A stretch of 10,466 bases of DNA from a bacterium UBA4637 (lineage in GTDB: Bacteria > Bacteroidota > Bacteroidia > Bacteroidales > Bacteroidaceae). Shown piece after piece: positions 5,352 through 10,466 of this stretch. Where the stretch lies: positions 1-10,466 of the forward strand of contig DHMR01000056.1 in NCBI GenBank assembly GCA_002405875.1, read 5' to 3'. The notes below the pieces were generated by a model. It did not search any database, was not told the origin of the DNA, and saw nothing but the letters and a program-made list of their open reading frames with translations. The stretch's first letter is position 1, and each line of letters begins with the position of its first letter. Made by a program: the position numbers and the translations under genes.

Positions 5352-6976
5352 AAACATTATATATATACGCCATCATCGCCTTGATGTTGCCTAATATCGC
5401 CCTTTGCTTCACCGAGAAGCTGTCACTCTGGGCTAGCGCAGCCAACATACTCCTTCCCTTAGGTGTCTACATCTTGCTCATGACACTGACCAAGAAGACA
5501 GGAAAGGTGATTTGGTGGAGTTTCCTACTGATTTTCTTCGCTGCCTTCCAGTTGGTTTTGCTCTATCTCTTCGGAGGAGGTGTCATCGCCGTGGACATGT
5601 TTCTCAATCTCGTGACAACCAACCCTGGCGAGGCGATGGAGCTGCTCGACAACTTGGTGCCAGCCGTAGCCGGTGTCTTCATCGTATATTTACCCTTGCT
5701 TATCCTCGGCATCGTCTCGACTCGAAGCAAGCATTACCCCGTGCTCTCCAACTTCTGGCTCCATCGTGCTCGGTGGTGGGGTTCCGCCTTGGTCGTGGTC
5801 GGTTTGCTCTGCATGGGCAATGCTTACTGGCATACTGCCAAGTACAAGATACAAGACCAGCTCTATCCCGTCAATGTGGTCTACAACCTCTGTCTAGCCG
5901 TAGAGCGCAACCAGGCATCCGAGAATTACCAGGAGGCGAGCAAGGACTTCCGCTTTGGTGCCCAACCGAGCCATCCTAGCGACTCTTGCGAAGTATATGT
6001 GATGGTCATCGGCGAGACAGCCCGAGCCCATGATTTCAGTCTATACGGTTACAAGAGAGATACCAATCCCCTGCTCAGCAAGACAGAAGGTCTGTTGGCT
6101 TTCGACCAGGTGACCACCCAGTCGAACACGACACACAAGAGCGTACCGATGCTCTTATCCGCAGCCTCGGCATCCGACTTCGAACGTCTTTTCCACGAAA
6201 AAGGCATCCTCGCCGCCTTCAAGGAAGCAGGATTCCACACCGTGTTTCTGAGCAACCAGTTACCGAACCATTCCTTCATCGATTTTCTCGGTGAACAGGC
6301 AGACGAATGGTGCTTCCTCAAGACTGGCGAAAATGCAAAAGGCAATATCTACGATGCCGACCTCCTTCCGATGCTGGACCGTATCTTGGCGAAGAAACGC
6401 AAGAAGGAGTTTATCGTGCTCCACACCTACGGCTCCCACTTCAACTACGTGGAACGCTATCCACGCAGCATGGCTTATTTCAAGCCAGACACCCAAAGCG
6501 ACGCCAAGCCTGAGAATCGCCGCGACCTCTTGAACGCCTACGACAACACGATCCGCTACACCGACTTCGTGCTACATAGTGTCATCGAGCGTCTACAGAA
6601 ACACGGCGGCATGAGCGCCATGCTCTATACGAGCGACCATGGCGAGAACATCTTCGACGACAGTCGCAAACTGTTCTTACATGCCTCTCCACGTGCCTCC
6701 CACTACGAGCTGAAGGTACCATTCCTGGTATGGACTTCCCCTAGCTACAACCACCAGGAGCCTCGAACAGAAGCAGCCTTGAAGAAAAACCTGCACCAGG
6801 AGATACAGAGCAGCCGTTCCGCATTCCACACGATGTTGGGCATCGGAGGAATCGTCACCCGTTATCGCATCGACCAATATTCCGTGGCAAGCGAGAAATA
6901 CAAGCCTTCGCCTCTACTCTACCTCAACGACCACGACGAGGCTATTCCGCAATCGGAATGTGGGTTTGACAAATAA
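5321..6976 (+). CDS. phosphoethanolamine transferase, EptA/MCR-type
   Basis: The 551-residue inner-membrane enzyme has about five N-terminal hydrophobic segments (roughly 14-30, 38-57, 63-86, 113-135, 151-170) and a periplasmic alkaline-phosphatase-superfamily domain (about 220-535). Metal and catalytic residues are visible: E232 and the nucleophile T233 in VIGETARAHDFSLYGY, H368 and H373 in VLHTYGSHF, and D439-H440 in TSDHGEN; H454 or H461 is the probable further ligand. Family members move phosphoethanolamine from phosphatidylethanolamine to lipid A or other glycans, lowering negative charge and affecting cationic peptide and polymyxin sensitivity. The acceptor here cannot be read. It follows the barrel gene by 96 bp, with no recognisable promoter between, so co-transcription is likely. 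Both its start (5294-5351) and its stop (6965-7027) lie within triplicate repeats. Confidence 0.88.
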   Translation: MNYNIKSHFNQTLYIYAIIALMLPNIALCFTEKLSLWASAANILLPLGVYILLMTLTKKTGKVIWWSFLLIFFAAFQLVLLYLFGGGVIAVDMFLNLVTTNPGEAMELLDNLVPAVAGVFIVYLPLLILGIVSTRSKHYPVLSNFWLHRARWWGSALVVVGLLCMGNAYWHTAKYKIQDQLYPVNVVYNLCLAVERNQASENYQEASKDFRFGAQPSHPSDSCEVYVMVIGETARAHDFSLYGYKRDTNPLLSKTEGLLAFDQVTTQSNTTHKSVPMLLSAASASDFERLFHEKGILAAFKEAGFHTVFLSNQLPNHSFIDFLGEQADEWCFLKTGENAKGNIYDADLLPMLDRILAKKRKKEFIVLHTYGSHFNYVERYPRSMAYFKPDTQSDAKPENRRDLLNAYDNTIRYTDFVLHSVIERLQKHGGMSAMLYTSDHGENIFDDSRKLFLHASPRASHYELKVPFLVWTSPSYNHQEPRTEAALKKNLHQEIQSSRSAFHTMLGIGGIVTRYRIDQYSVASEKYKPSPLLYLNDHDEAIPQSECGFDK

Positions 6977-7027
6977 AGGAATTTTGGTTTGATAAATAAA
7001 GGAATACTGTTTTGACAAATAAATAAC
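6965..7027 (+). repeat. three tandem copies over the 3' end of the transferase gene
   Basis: Copies start at 6965, 6988 and 7011, exactly 23 bp apart. The core is TTTGA(C/T)AAATAAAGGAAT in copies 1 and 2, while copy 3 keeps TTTGACAAATAAA only. Copy 1 encodes F-D-K-stop, the real C-terminus. Because 23 is not a multiple of 3, the TAA of the three copies (6974, 6997, 7020) falls in three different reading frames. The array ends about 10 bp upstream of the expected -33 region of the next promoter. Confidence 0.88.
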
Positions 7028-7033
7028 AAGATT

Positions 7034-7067
7034 TTTTCTTTCGTTTCCGAAAAAAGTCGTACCTTTG
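7034..7067 (+). promoter_or_regulatory. promoter of the epimerase-transporter pair
   Basis: TACCTTTG (7060-7067) followed by CCC is a good Bacteroidetes -7 element. The -33 region around 7036-7040 is TTTCTT-like rather than TTTG, so it is imperfect. A start near 7071 gives a leader of about 105 nt before the ATG at 7178. The TTTG of the -7 element is also the first part of the perfect inverted repeat at 7064-7105. Confidence 0.6.
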
Positions 7068-7105
7068 CCCTTGAAAGTAGTCACAATGACGCTTTCAAGG
7101 GCAAA
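7064..7105. repeat. perfect 14-bp inverted repeat overlapping a promoter
   Basis: TTTGCCCTTGAAAG (7064-7077) is the exact reverse complement of CTTTCAAGGGCAAA (7092-7105). Within the 14-nt spacer, GTCA (7080-7083) pairs with TGAC (7087-7090), so the hairpin extends inward. Because the left arm includes the last four bases of the -7 element, it could be an operator, a 5' leader hairpin, or the terminator-like part of the repeated element. Confidence 0.75.
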
Positions 7106-7135
7106 TTCGTTATAAAACGACAGCCCCAAGCACGT
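7064..7135. repeat. structured intergenic element, copy B
   Basis: The parts occur in the same order as in 2732-2806: a long hairpin with CCCTTG/CAAGGG in the stem, then a short inverted repeat (TCGTT-ATAA-AACGA, 7107-7120), then CCCCAAGCACGT (7124-7135) followed by TTTT. It lies between the transferase gene and the epimerase gene. The rest of the gap up to 7177 is AT-rich and holds no further structure I can support. Confidence 0.45.
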
Positions 7136-7177
7136 TTTACCACTTAAACAATAATATTTATAACAATTCATAAGACT

Positions 7178-8050
7178 ATGGAACAAATCAAGAACGACCA
7201 GCTCACACTGGAGATTTCACCTCTGGGAGCAGAACTTCAGAGCATCAAGGATGCCAATGGTAACGAATATCTTTGGGACGGCGACGAGAAATACTGGAAT
7301 CGCCACTCACCTATTCTTTTCCCTATCGTTTGCGGATTGTGGAAAGACACGTATCGCATCGAGGGCAAGGAATATCATCTCTCTCGCCACGGTTTCGCCC
7401 GCGACACAGAATTCCAACTCGTAGGCAAGACCGCCGACCGTCTCACCTTCGCCCTCATCGACAGCGAGGAGACACAGAAAAACTATCCATACCACTTCAA
7501 TCTCGCCATCTCTTATCGCCTGGAAGGCAATGAGATCCATGTCATCTGGCATGTAGAGAACACCGATGACAAGGAAATCATGTTCCAGATTGGTGGTCAC
7601 CCAGCCTTCCTCGTTCCTGGCTGCAAGAAAGGCGAGGAAATGAAGGCAACCCTGAAACTCGACAACGAAGCTCCAGTCCGTCTCTTCGGAAACGTGGGCG
7701 GTTGCATCGACCGTCAGGCGAAGGAAACCGTCAAGACAGACAAGGGCATCTGGGAAGTCAACGAAGAGACATTCGCCGACGACGCCGTCATCTTCGACAA
7801 GAGCCAGGTGAAGCAGGTAACGCTTCTCAACGAGCAAGGCGAGCCACACGTCACACTCGAATTCAAGACACCAGCCGTAGGCATCTGGAACCCTACAGGC
7901 AAGCACGCTCCTTTCATCTGCATCGAACCATGGTATGGTTTGAGCGACTGGGCAGAGTTCGACGGTGAGTTCAAGGACAAGTATTTGATGAACCGCCTCC
8001 AGCCAGGAGCTAGTTTCATGAGTGAATACATCATTCGCATCGAAAAATAA
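7178..8050 (+). CDS. aldose 1-epimerase (mutarotase) family protein, LacX-like
   Basis: The 290-residue cytoplasmic protein has the features of the galactose mutarotase fold: SPLGAELQSIKDANGNEYLWDGD near the N-terminus (14-36), RHGFAR with H71, GGHPAF with H141, and CIEPWYG with E250. The two His residues and the Glu correspond to the residues that bind and open the sugar ring in this family. Length is in the usual range for the LacX-like branch (about 290), whose sugar specificity is often unknown and may include phosphorylated sugars. It is the first gene after the promoter at 7060-7067 and lies 14 bp from the transporter gene, with no terminator between, so the two are probably co-transcribed. 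A long opposite-strand frame under it has no independent support. Confidence 0.88.
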   Translation: MEQIKNDQLTLEISPLGAELQSIKDANGNEYLWDGDEKYWNRHSPILFPIVCGLWKDTYRIEGKEYHLSRHGFARDTEFQLVGKTADRLTFALIDSEETQKNYPYHFNLAISYRLEGNEIHVIWHVENTDDKEIMFQIGGHPAFLVPGCKKGEEMKATLKLDNEAPVRLFGNVGGCIDRQAKETVKTDKGIWEVNEETFADDAVIFDKSQVKQVTLLNEQGEPHVTLEFKTPAVGIWNPTGKHAPFICIEPWYGLSDWAEFDGEFKDKYLMNRLQPGASFMSEYIIRIEK

Positions 8051-8064
8051 AGAAGCATCTATCA

Positions 8065-10050
8065 ATGGAAAATAACAAAAAAGAAGAAATACAACTCCCC
8101 GAGAACGCCTTCCGCGAGCTCAAGGACGGCGAGGAATACAAGCCTATCATGTCGCCTGACAAAGTCTATCCAGAGGTGAACTTCTGGTCTGTGACCTGGG
8201 GCATCGTGATGGCAGTCATCTTCTCGGCTGCGGCGGCTTACCTGGGTCTGAAGGTAGGACAGGTGTTCGAGGCAGCCATTCCAATTGCCATCATCGCCGT
8301 AGGAGTGAGCACAGCCACCAAGCGCAACAAGGCGCTCGGTGAGAACGTCATCATCCAGAGTATCGGAGCCTGCTCAGGTGCCGTGGTGGCAGGTGCCATC
8401 TTTACCTTGCCAGCCATCTACATCCTGCAAGCGAAATATCCGGAGATGACCACTTCCTTCCTGAAGATTTTCATGGCTTCCGCCCTGGGCGGTGTGTTGG
8501 GCATTCTCTTCTTGATACCTTTCCGCAAGTACTTCGTGAGCGACATGCACGGCAAGTATCCTTTCCCTGAGGCTACAGCCACTACTCAGGTTTTGGTATC
8601 TGGTGCCAAGGGCGGCGACCAAGCCAAGCCTTTGCTCATCGCCGGACTGGTGGGCGGTCTCTACGACTTCATCGTGGCGAGCCTCGGCTGGTGGAACGAG
8701 AATTTCACTAGCCGCGTGGTCGGCTGGGGATGCGACCTAGCCGACAAGGCGAAGCTTGTGTTCAAGGTCAACACGGGTGCAGCAGTACTGGGCTTGGGGT
8801 ACATCATCGGCTTGAAATATGCTTTCTATACTTGTCTCGGTTCGCTCGTGGTATGGTGGTTGATTGTACCGGGCATGAGCGTCATCTTCCATGACTCCGT
8901 GCTCAACGCCTGGGATCCTAGCATCACAGCGACCGTGGGTGCCATGAGCCCCGAGGAAATCTTCAAGGCCTACGCCCGCAGCATCGGCATCGGCGGCATC
9001 GCCATGGCTGGCATCATCGGCATCATCAAGAGCTGGGGCATCATCAAGGGTGCAGTCGGTCTGGCCTCCAAGGAGTTGAAGGGCAAGAGCGCGATCGACG
9101 AGAACGTGAAGCGCACCCAGCGAGACATCTCCTTCAAGATTATCGCCATCGGCTCGCTCGTCACCATCCTCGTCACCTTCCTTTTCTTCTGGTTTGGCGT
9201 GATGGACGGCAACTTGCTCTTCGCCATCATCGCCATCCTGCTGGTGGCAGTCATTGCCTTCCTGTTTACGACCGTGGCAGCCAACGCCATCGCCATCGTA
9301 GGCAGCAACCCCGTGTCAGGAATGACGCTGATGACGCTGATTTTTGCCTCCGTCGTAATGGTGGCAGTCGGACTGAAAGGTTCCGGCGGTATGCTCGCCG
9401 CCTTGATCATGGGTGGCGTGGTATGTACGGCACTCTCCGTGGCAGGCTCCTTCATCACCGACCTCAAGATTGGTTATTGGCTCGGCACGACCCCTAAGAA
9501 GCAGGAGGGATGGAAGTTCCTCGGTACCCTCGTCAGCGCAGCGACTGTGGGTGGTGTCATGATGCTCCTGAACGAGACCTATGGATTTGCATCAGGATCC
9601 CTTGCCGCTCCTCAGGCAAATGCGATGGCGGCAGTCATCGACCCGCTGATGAACGGAGTGGGTGCGCCATGGGTGCTCTATGCCATCGGAGCCGTGATCG
9701 CCATCGTGCTCACCTACTTCAAGATACCGGCTTTGGCATTTGCCCTGGGTATGTTCATCCCATTGGAATTGAACGTTCCTCTGTTGGTTGGTGGTGCCAT
9801 CAACTGGTATGTCACTTCCCGTTCGAAGGATGCCAAGGTGAACAGCGAGCGTGGCGAGAAAGGTACGCTCATCGCTAGCGGTTTCATTGCCGGTGGAGCC
9901 TTGATGGGTGTCGTCAGCGCCCTGCTCAAGTTCGGTGGTGTCGAGGTTAGCATAGCCGACAGCTGGTGGGCAAATCCGATGTCAGAGGTTTGCTCGCTCA
10001 TCGCTTACATTCTCTTGATAGGCTTCTTTATCAAAGCAACCAAGAAGTAA
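8065..10050 (+). CDS. OPT-family oligopeptide transporter
   Basis: This 661-residue polytopic inner-membrane protein has about 14-16 hydrophobic segments. Family signatures are visible in order: AAYLGLKVGQVFEAAIPIAI (57-76), ENVIIQSIGACSGAVVAGAIFTLPAIYI (93-120), KYPFPEATATTQVLVSGAKGG (164-184), AIVGSNPVSGMTLMTLI (410-426) and FKIPALAFALGMFIPLELNVPLLVGGAINW (552-581). The GSNPVSGMT block is characteristic of bacterial putative oligopeptide transporters of the OPT superfamily, which take up peptides or metal chelates by secondary transport. The length fits the prokaryotic branch. The N-terminal 35 residues are polar and cytosolic. It follows the epimerase gene by 14 bp; a functional link between sugar mutarotation and peptide uptake is not obvious. 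Downstream are a weak hairpin and the tmRNA gene. Confidence 0.92.
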   Translation: MENNKKEEIQLPENAFRELKDGEEYKPIMSPDKVYPEVNFWSVTWGIVMAVIFSAAAAYLGLKVGQVFEAAIPIAIIAVGVSTATKRNKALGENVIIQSIGACSGAVVAGAIFTLPAIYILQAKYPEMTTSFLKIFMASALGGVLGILFLIPFRKYFVSDMHGKYPFPEATATTQVLVSGAKGGDQAKPLLIAGLVGGLYDFIVASLGWWNENFTSRVVGWGCDLADKAKLVFKVNTGAAVLGLGYIIGLKYAFYTCLGSLVVWWLIVPGMSVIFHDSVLNAWDPSITATVGAMSPEEIFKAYARSIGIGGIAMAGIIGIIKSWGIIKGAVGLASKELKGKSAIDENVKRTQRDISFKIIAIGSLVTILVTFLFFWFGVMDGNLLFAIIAILLVAVIAFLFTTVAANAIAIVGSNPVSGMTLMTLIFASVVMVAVGLKGSGGMLAALIMGGVVCTALSVAGSFITDLKIGYWLGTTPKKQEGWKFLGTLVSAATVGGVMMLLNETYGFASGSLAAPQANAMAAVIDPLMNGVGAPWVLYAIGAVIAIVLTYFKIPALAFALGMFIPLELNVPLLVGGAINWYVTSRSKDAKVNSERGEKGTLIASGFIAGGALMGVVSALLKFGGVEVSIADSWWANPMSEVCSLIAYILLIGFFIKATKK

Positions 10051-10070
10051 GTCTAAAAGTGTCAAAAAAC

Positions 10071-10093
10071 GCTGCATGACAGTTCTTTGCAGC
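10071..10093 (+). terminator. weak hairpin after the transporter gene
   Basis: GCTGCA (10071-10076) pairs with TGCAGC (10088-10093) across an 11-nt loop, 20 bp after the transporter stop. There is no T-tract (CACGCAAAAAG follows), so it is only a candidate terminator. No better one is visible before the tmRNA promoter. Confidence 0.3.
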
Positions 10094-10152
10094 ACGCAAA
10101 AAGAGAAATTTGAAGAAAATTCAGGTAAAAACGAAAGTTTTTTGCCAAAATA

Positions 10153-10184
10153 TTTGGATTTTACAAATATTCCATTTAACTTTG
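10153..10184 (+). promoter_or_regulatory. tmRNA promoter
   Basis: TTTG (10153-10156), a 20-bp spacer, then TAACTTTG (10177-10184) followed by C. This is a near-perfect Bacteroidetes promoter, with both elements and the preferred spacing. Transcription should start near 10188, about 95 nt upstream of the mature tmRNA 5' end. Confidence 0.82.
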
Positions 10185-10230
10185 CATCCCAATCAATTGA
10201 GTCTTTTAACGAAAGCTCTTGGTTGGGATG
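10185..10230 (+). other. long hairpin at the 5' end of the tmRNA precursor
   Basis: CATCCCAATCAA (10185-10196) pairs with TTGGTTGGGATG (10219-10230): 12 pairs, one of them T-G. The stem continues inward after a 2-nt bulge with GAG/CTC (10199-10201, 10216-10218) and CTTT/AAAG (10203-10206, 10212-10215), closing on a TAACG loop. It begins directly after the -7 element, so nearly all of it would be in the transcript. Confidence 0.65.
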
Positions 10231-10242
10231 TACCATTAAAAT

Positions 10243-10266
10243 AGATAAACTTAGCGAAATTTATCT
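10243..10266 (+). other. second leader hairpin before the tmRNA
   Basis: AGATAAA (10243-10249) pairs with TTTATCT (10260-10266) around a 10-nt loop, ending 18 nt before the mature tmRNA start. It is AT-rich and short, so it could be chance, but it lies in the transcribed leader. Confidence 0.35.
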
Positions 10267-10284
10267 TTTCATCGATAAAAATTC

Positions 10285-10466
10285 GGGGTTGACTGGATTT
10301 GACGGCGAGATGAAATGGTACGTAAGCACGCGGAGGCTCGTTGGCTACCTCCTAAATCTTAGTGAACAAAAAATTAATTGGCGAAAATAACTACGCTCTC
10401 GCTGCTTAATCGAAGTACAGTAGATTAGCTTTATTCCGGCACTAGGTGCTGGAACGGGACATCGCT
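10285..10466 (+). ncRNA. ssrA: tmRNA (transfer-messenger RNA), partial, 3' end beyond the window
   Basis: The RNA starts GGGGTTGACTGGATTTGACG, the conserved tmRNA 5' end that forms the tRNA-like acceptor half. GGAGG (10332-10336) pairs with CCTCC (10348-10352) in the conserved GCACGCGGAGG...CCTCCTAA block of pseudoknot 1. The reading frame GGC GAA AAT AAC TAC GCT CTC GCT GCT TAA at 10380-10409 encodes the tag GENNYALAA, ending in the ALAA degradation signal. After the tag, CCGGCAC/GTGCTGG (10436-10442, 10446-10452) makes a further stem, probably of pseudoknot 2. With SmpB, tmRNA rescues stalled ribosomes and marks the peptide for proteolysis. The remaining pseudoknots and the 3' CCA half are missing because the window ends. 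An apparent protein frame at 10076-10390 overlaps this RNA and is not a gene. Confidence 0.96.
10380..10409 (+). other. tmRNA tag-encoding frame (GENNYALAA)
   Basis: The resume codon is most likely GGC (10380-10382) and translation ends at TAA (10407-10409). The nine-residue tag GENNYALAA is close to the GE(T/N)NYALAA tags known from Bacteroidales and supports the taxonomic placement. Confidence 0.9.

Noticed and set aside
5204..7027. Triplicate repeats as a CRISPR array or plasmid iterons
   Set aside because: Units are contiguous with no unique spacers, only three copies each, and overlap coding ends; no cas or replication genes are near.
7307..8065. A 252-codon frame on the - strand opposite the epimerase gene
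   Set aside because: The + strand frame has clear family motifs and catalytic residues. The antisense frame is a by-product of the C/G-rich third codon positions and lacks a promoter.
10076..10390. A 104-codon + strand open frame after the transporter gene
   Set aside because: It crosses the tmRNA promoter, the leader hairpins and the conserved 5' part of tmRNA, and the translation has no recognisable domain. The RNA gene explains the conservation here.

Overview
The window looks like chromosomal DNA from a member of the Bacteroidales, most likely Prevotellaceae (Prevotella/Segatella-like). Four independent signs support this. Promoters match the Bacteroidetes consensus (TTTG, about 20 bp, TAnnTTTG). 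One protein ends in a type IX secretion (T9SS) sorting domain. DUF3244-like and PCMD-like secreted proteins, families typical of this phylum, are present. The window ends inside a tmRNA gene whose tag reads GENNYALAA. All genes lie on the + strand.

Region 1 (1-2778) is visibly AT-rich. A good promoter (165-196) drives four tightly packed genes separated by 4 to 19 bp: a small DUF3244-like secreted protein, a small secreted protein of unknown function, a secreted protein with a peptidase S74-type intramolecular chaperone domain followed by a T9SS C-terminal domain, and a class I SAM methyltransferase. A strong hairpin (2732-2778) closes the unit. Base composition and content suggest an accessory surface-protein cassette.

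Region 2 (2879-6976) is richer in G+C. It holds a secreted PCMD-like protein, a BamA/TamA-superfamily outer-membrane barrel without POTRA domains, and an EptA/MCR-type phosphoethanolamine transferase. All three concern the envelope and may be co-transcribed. The junctions here carry three sets of short triplicate direct repeats: one over the 3' end of the barrel gene, one over the start of the transferase gene, and one over the 3' end of the transferase gene.

Region 3 (7060-10050) has its own promoter, overlapped by a perfect 14-bp inverted repeat. It carries an aldose 1-epimerase-like gene and an OPT-family transporter gene 14 bp apart, a nutrient-handling pair.

Region 4 (10153-10466) is the ssrA (tmRNA) gene with a textbook promoter and a structured leader of about 95 nt containing two hairpins. 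The tmRNA runs off the right edge.

The observations I consider least explained are the triplicate repeats at gene ends, a structured intergenic element present twice (2732-2806 and 7064-7135), the hairpin leader of the tmRNA, and the S74/T9SS fusion in an operon with a methyltransferase. I see no CRISPR array, transposase, tRNA or rRNA.
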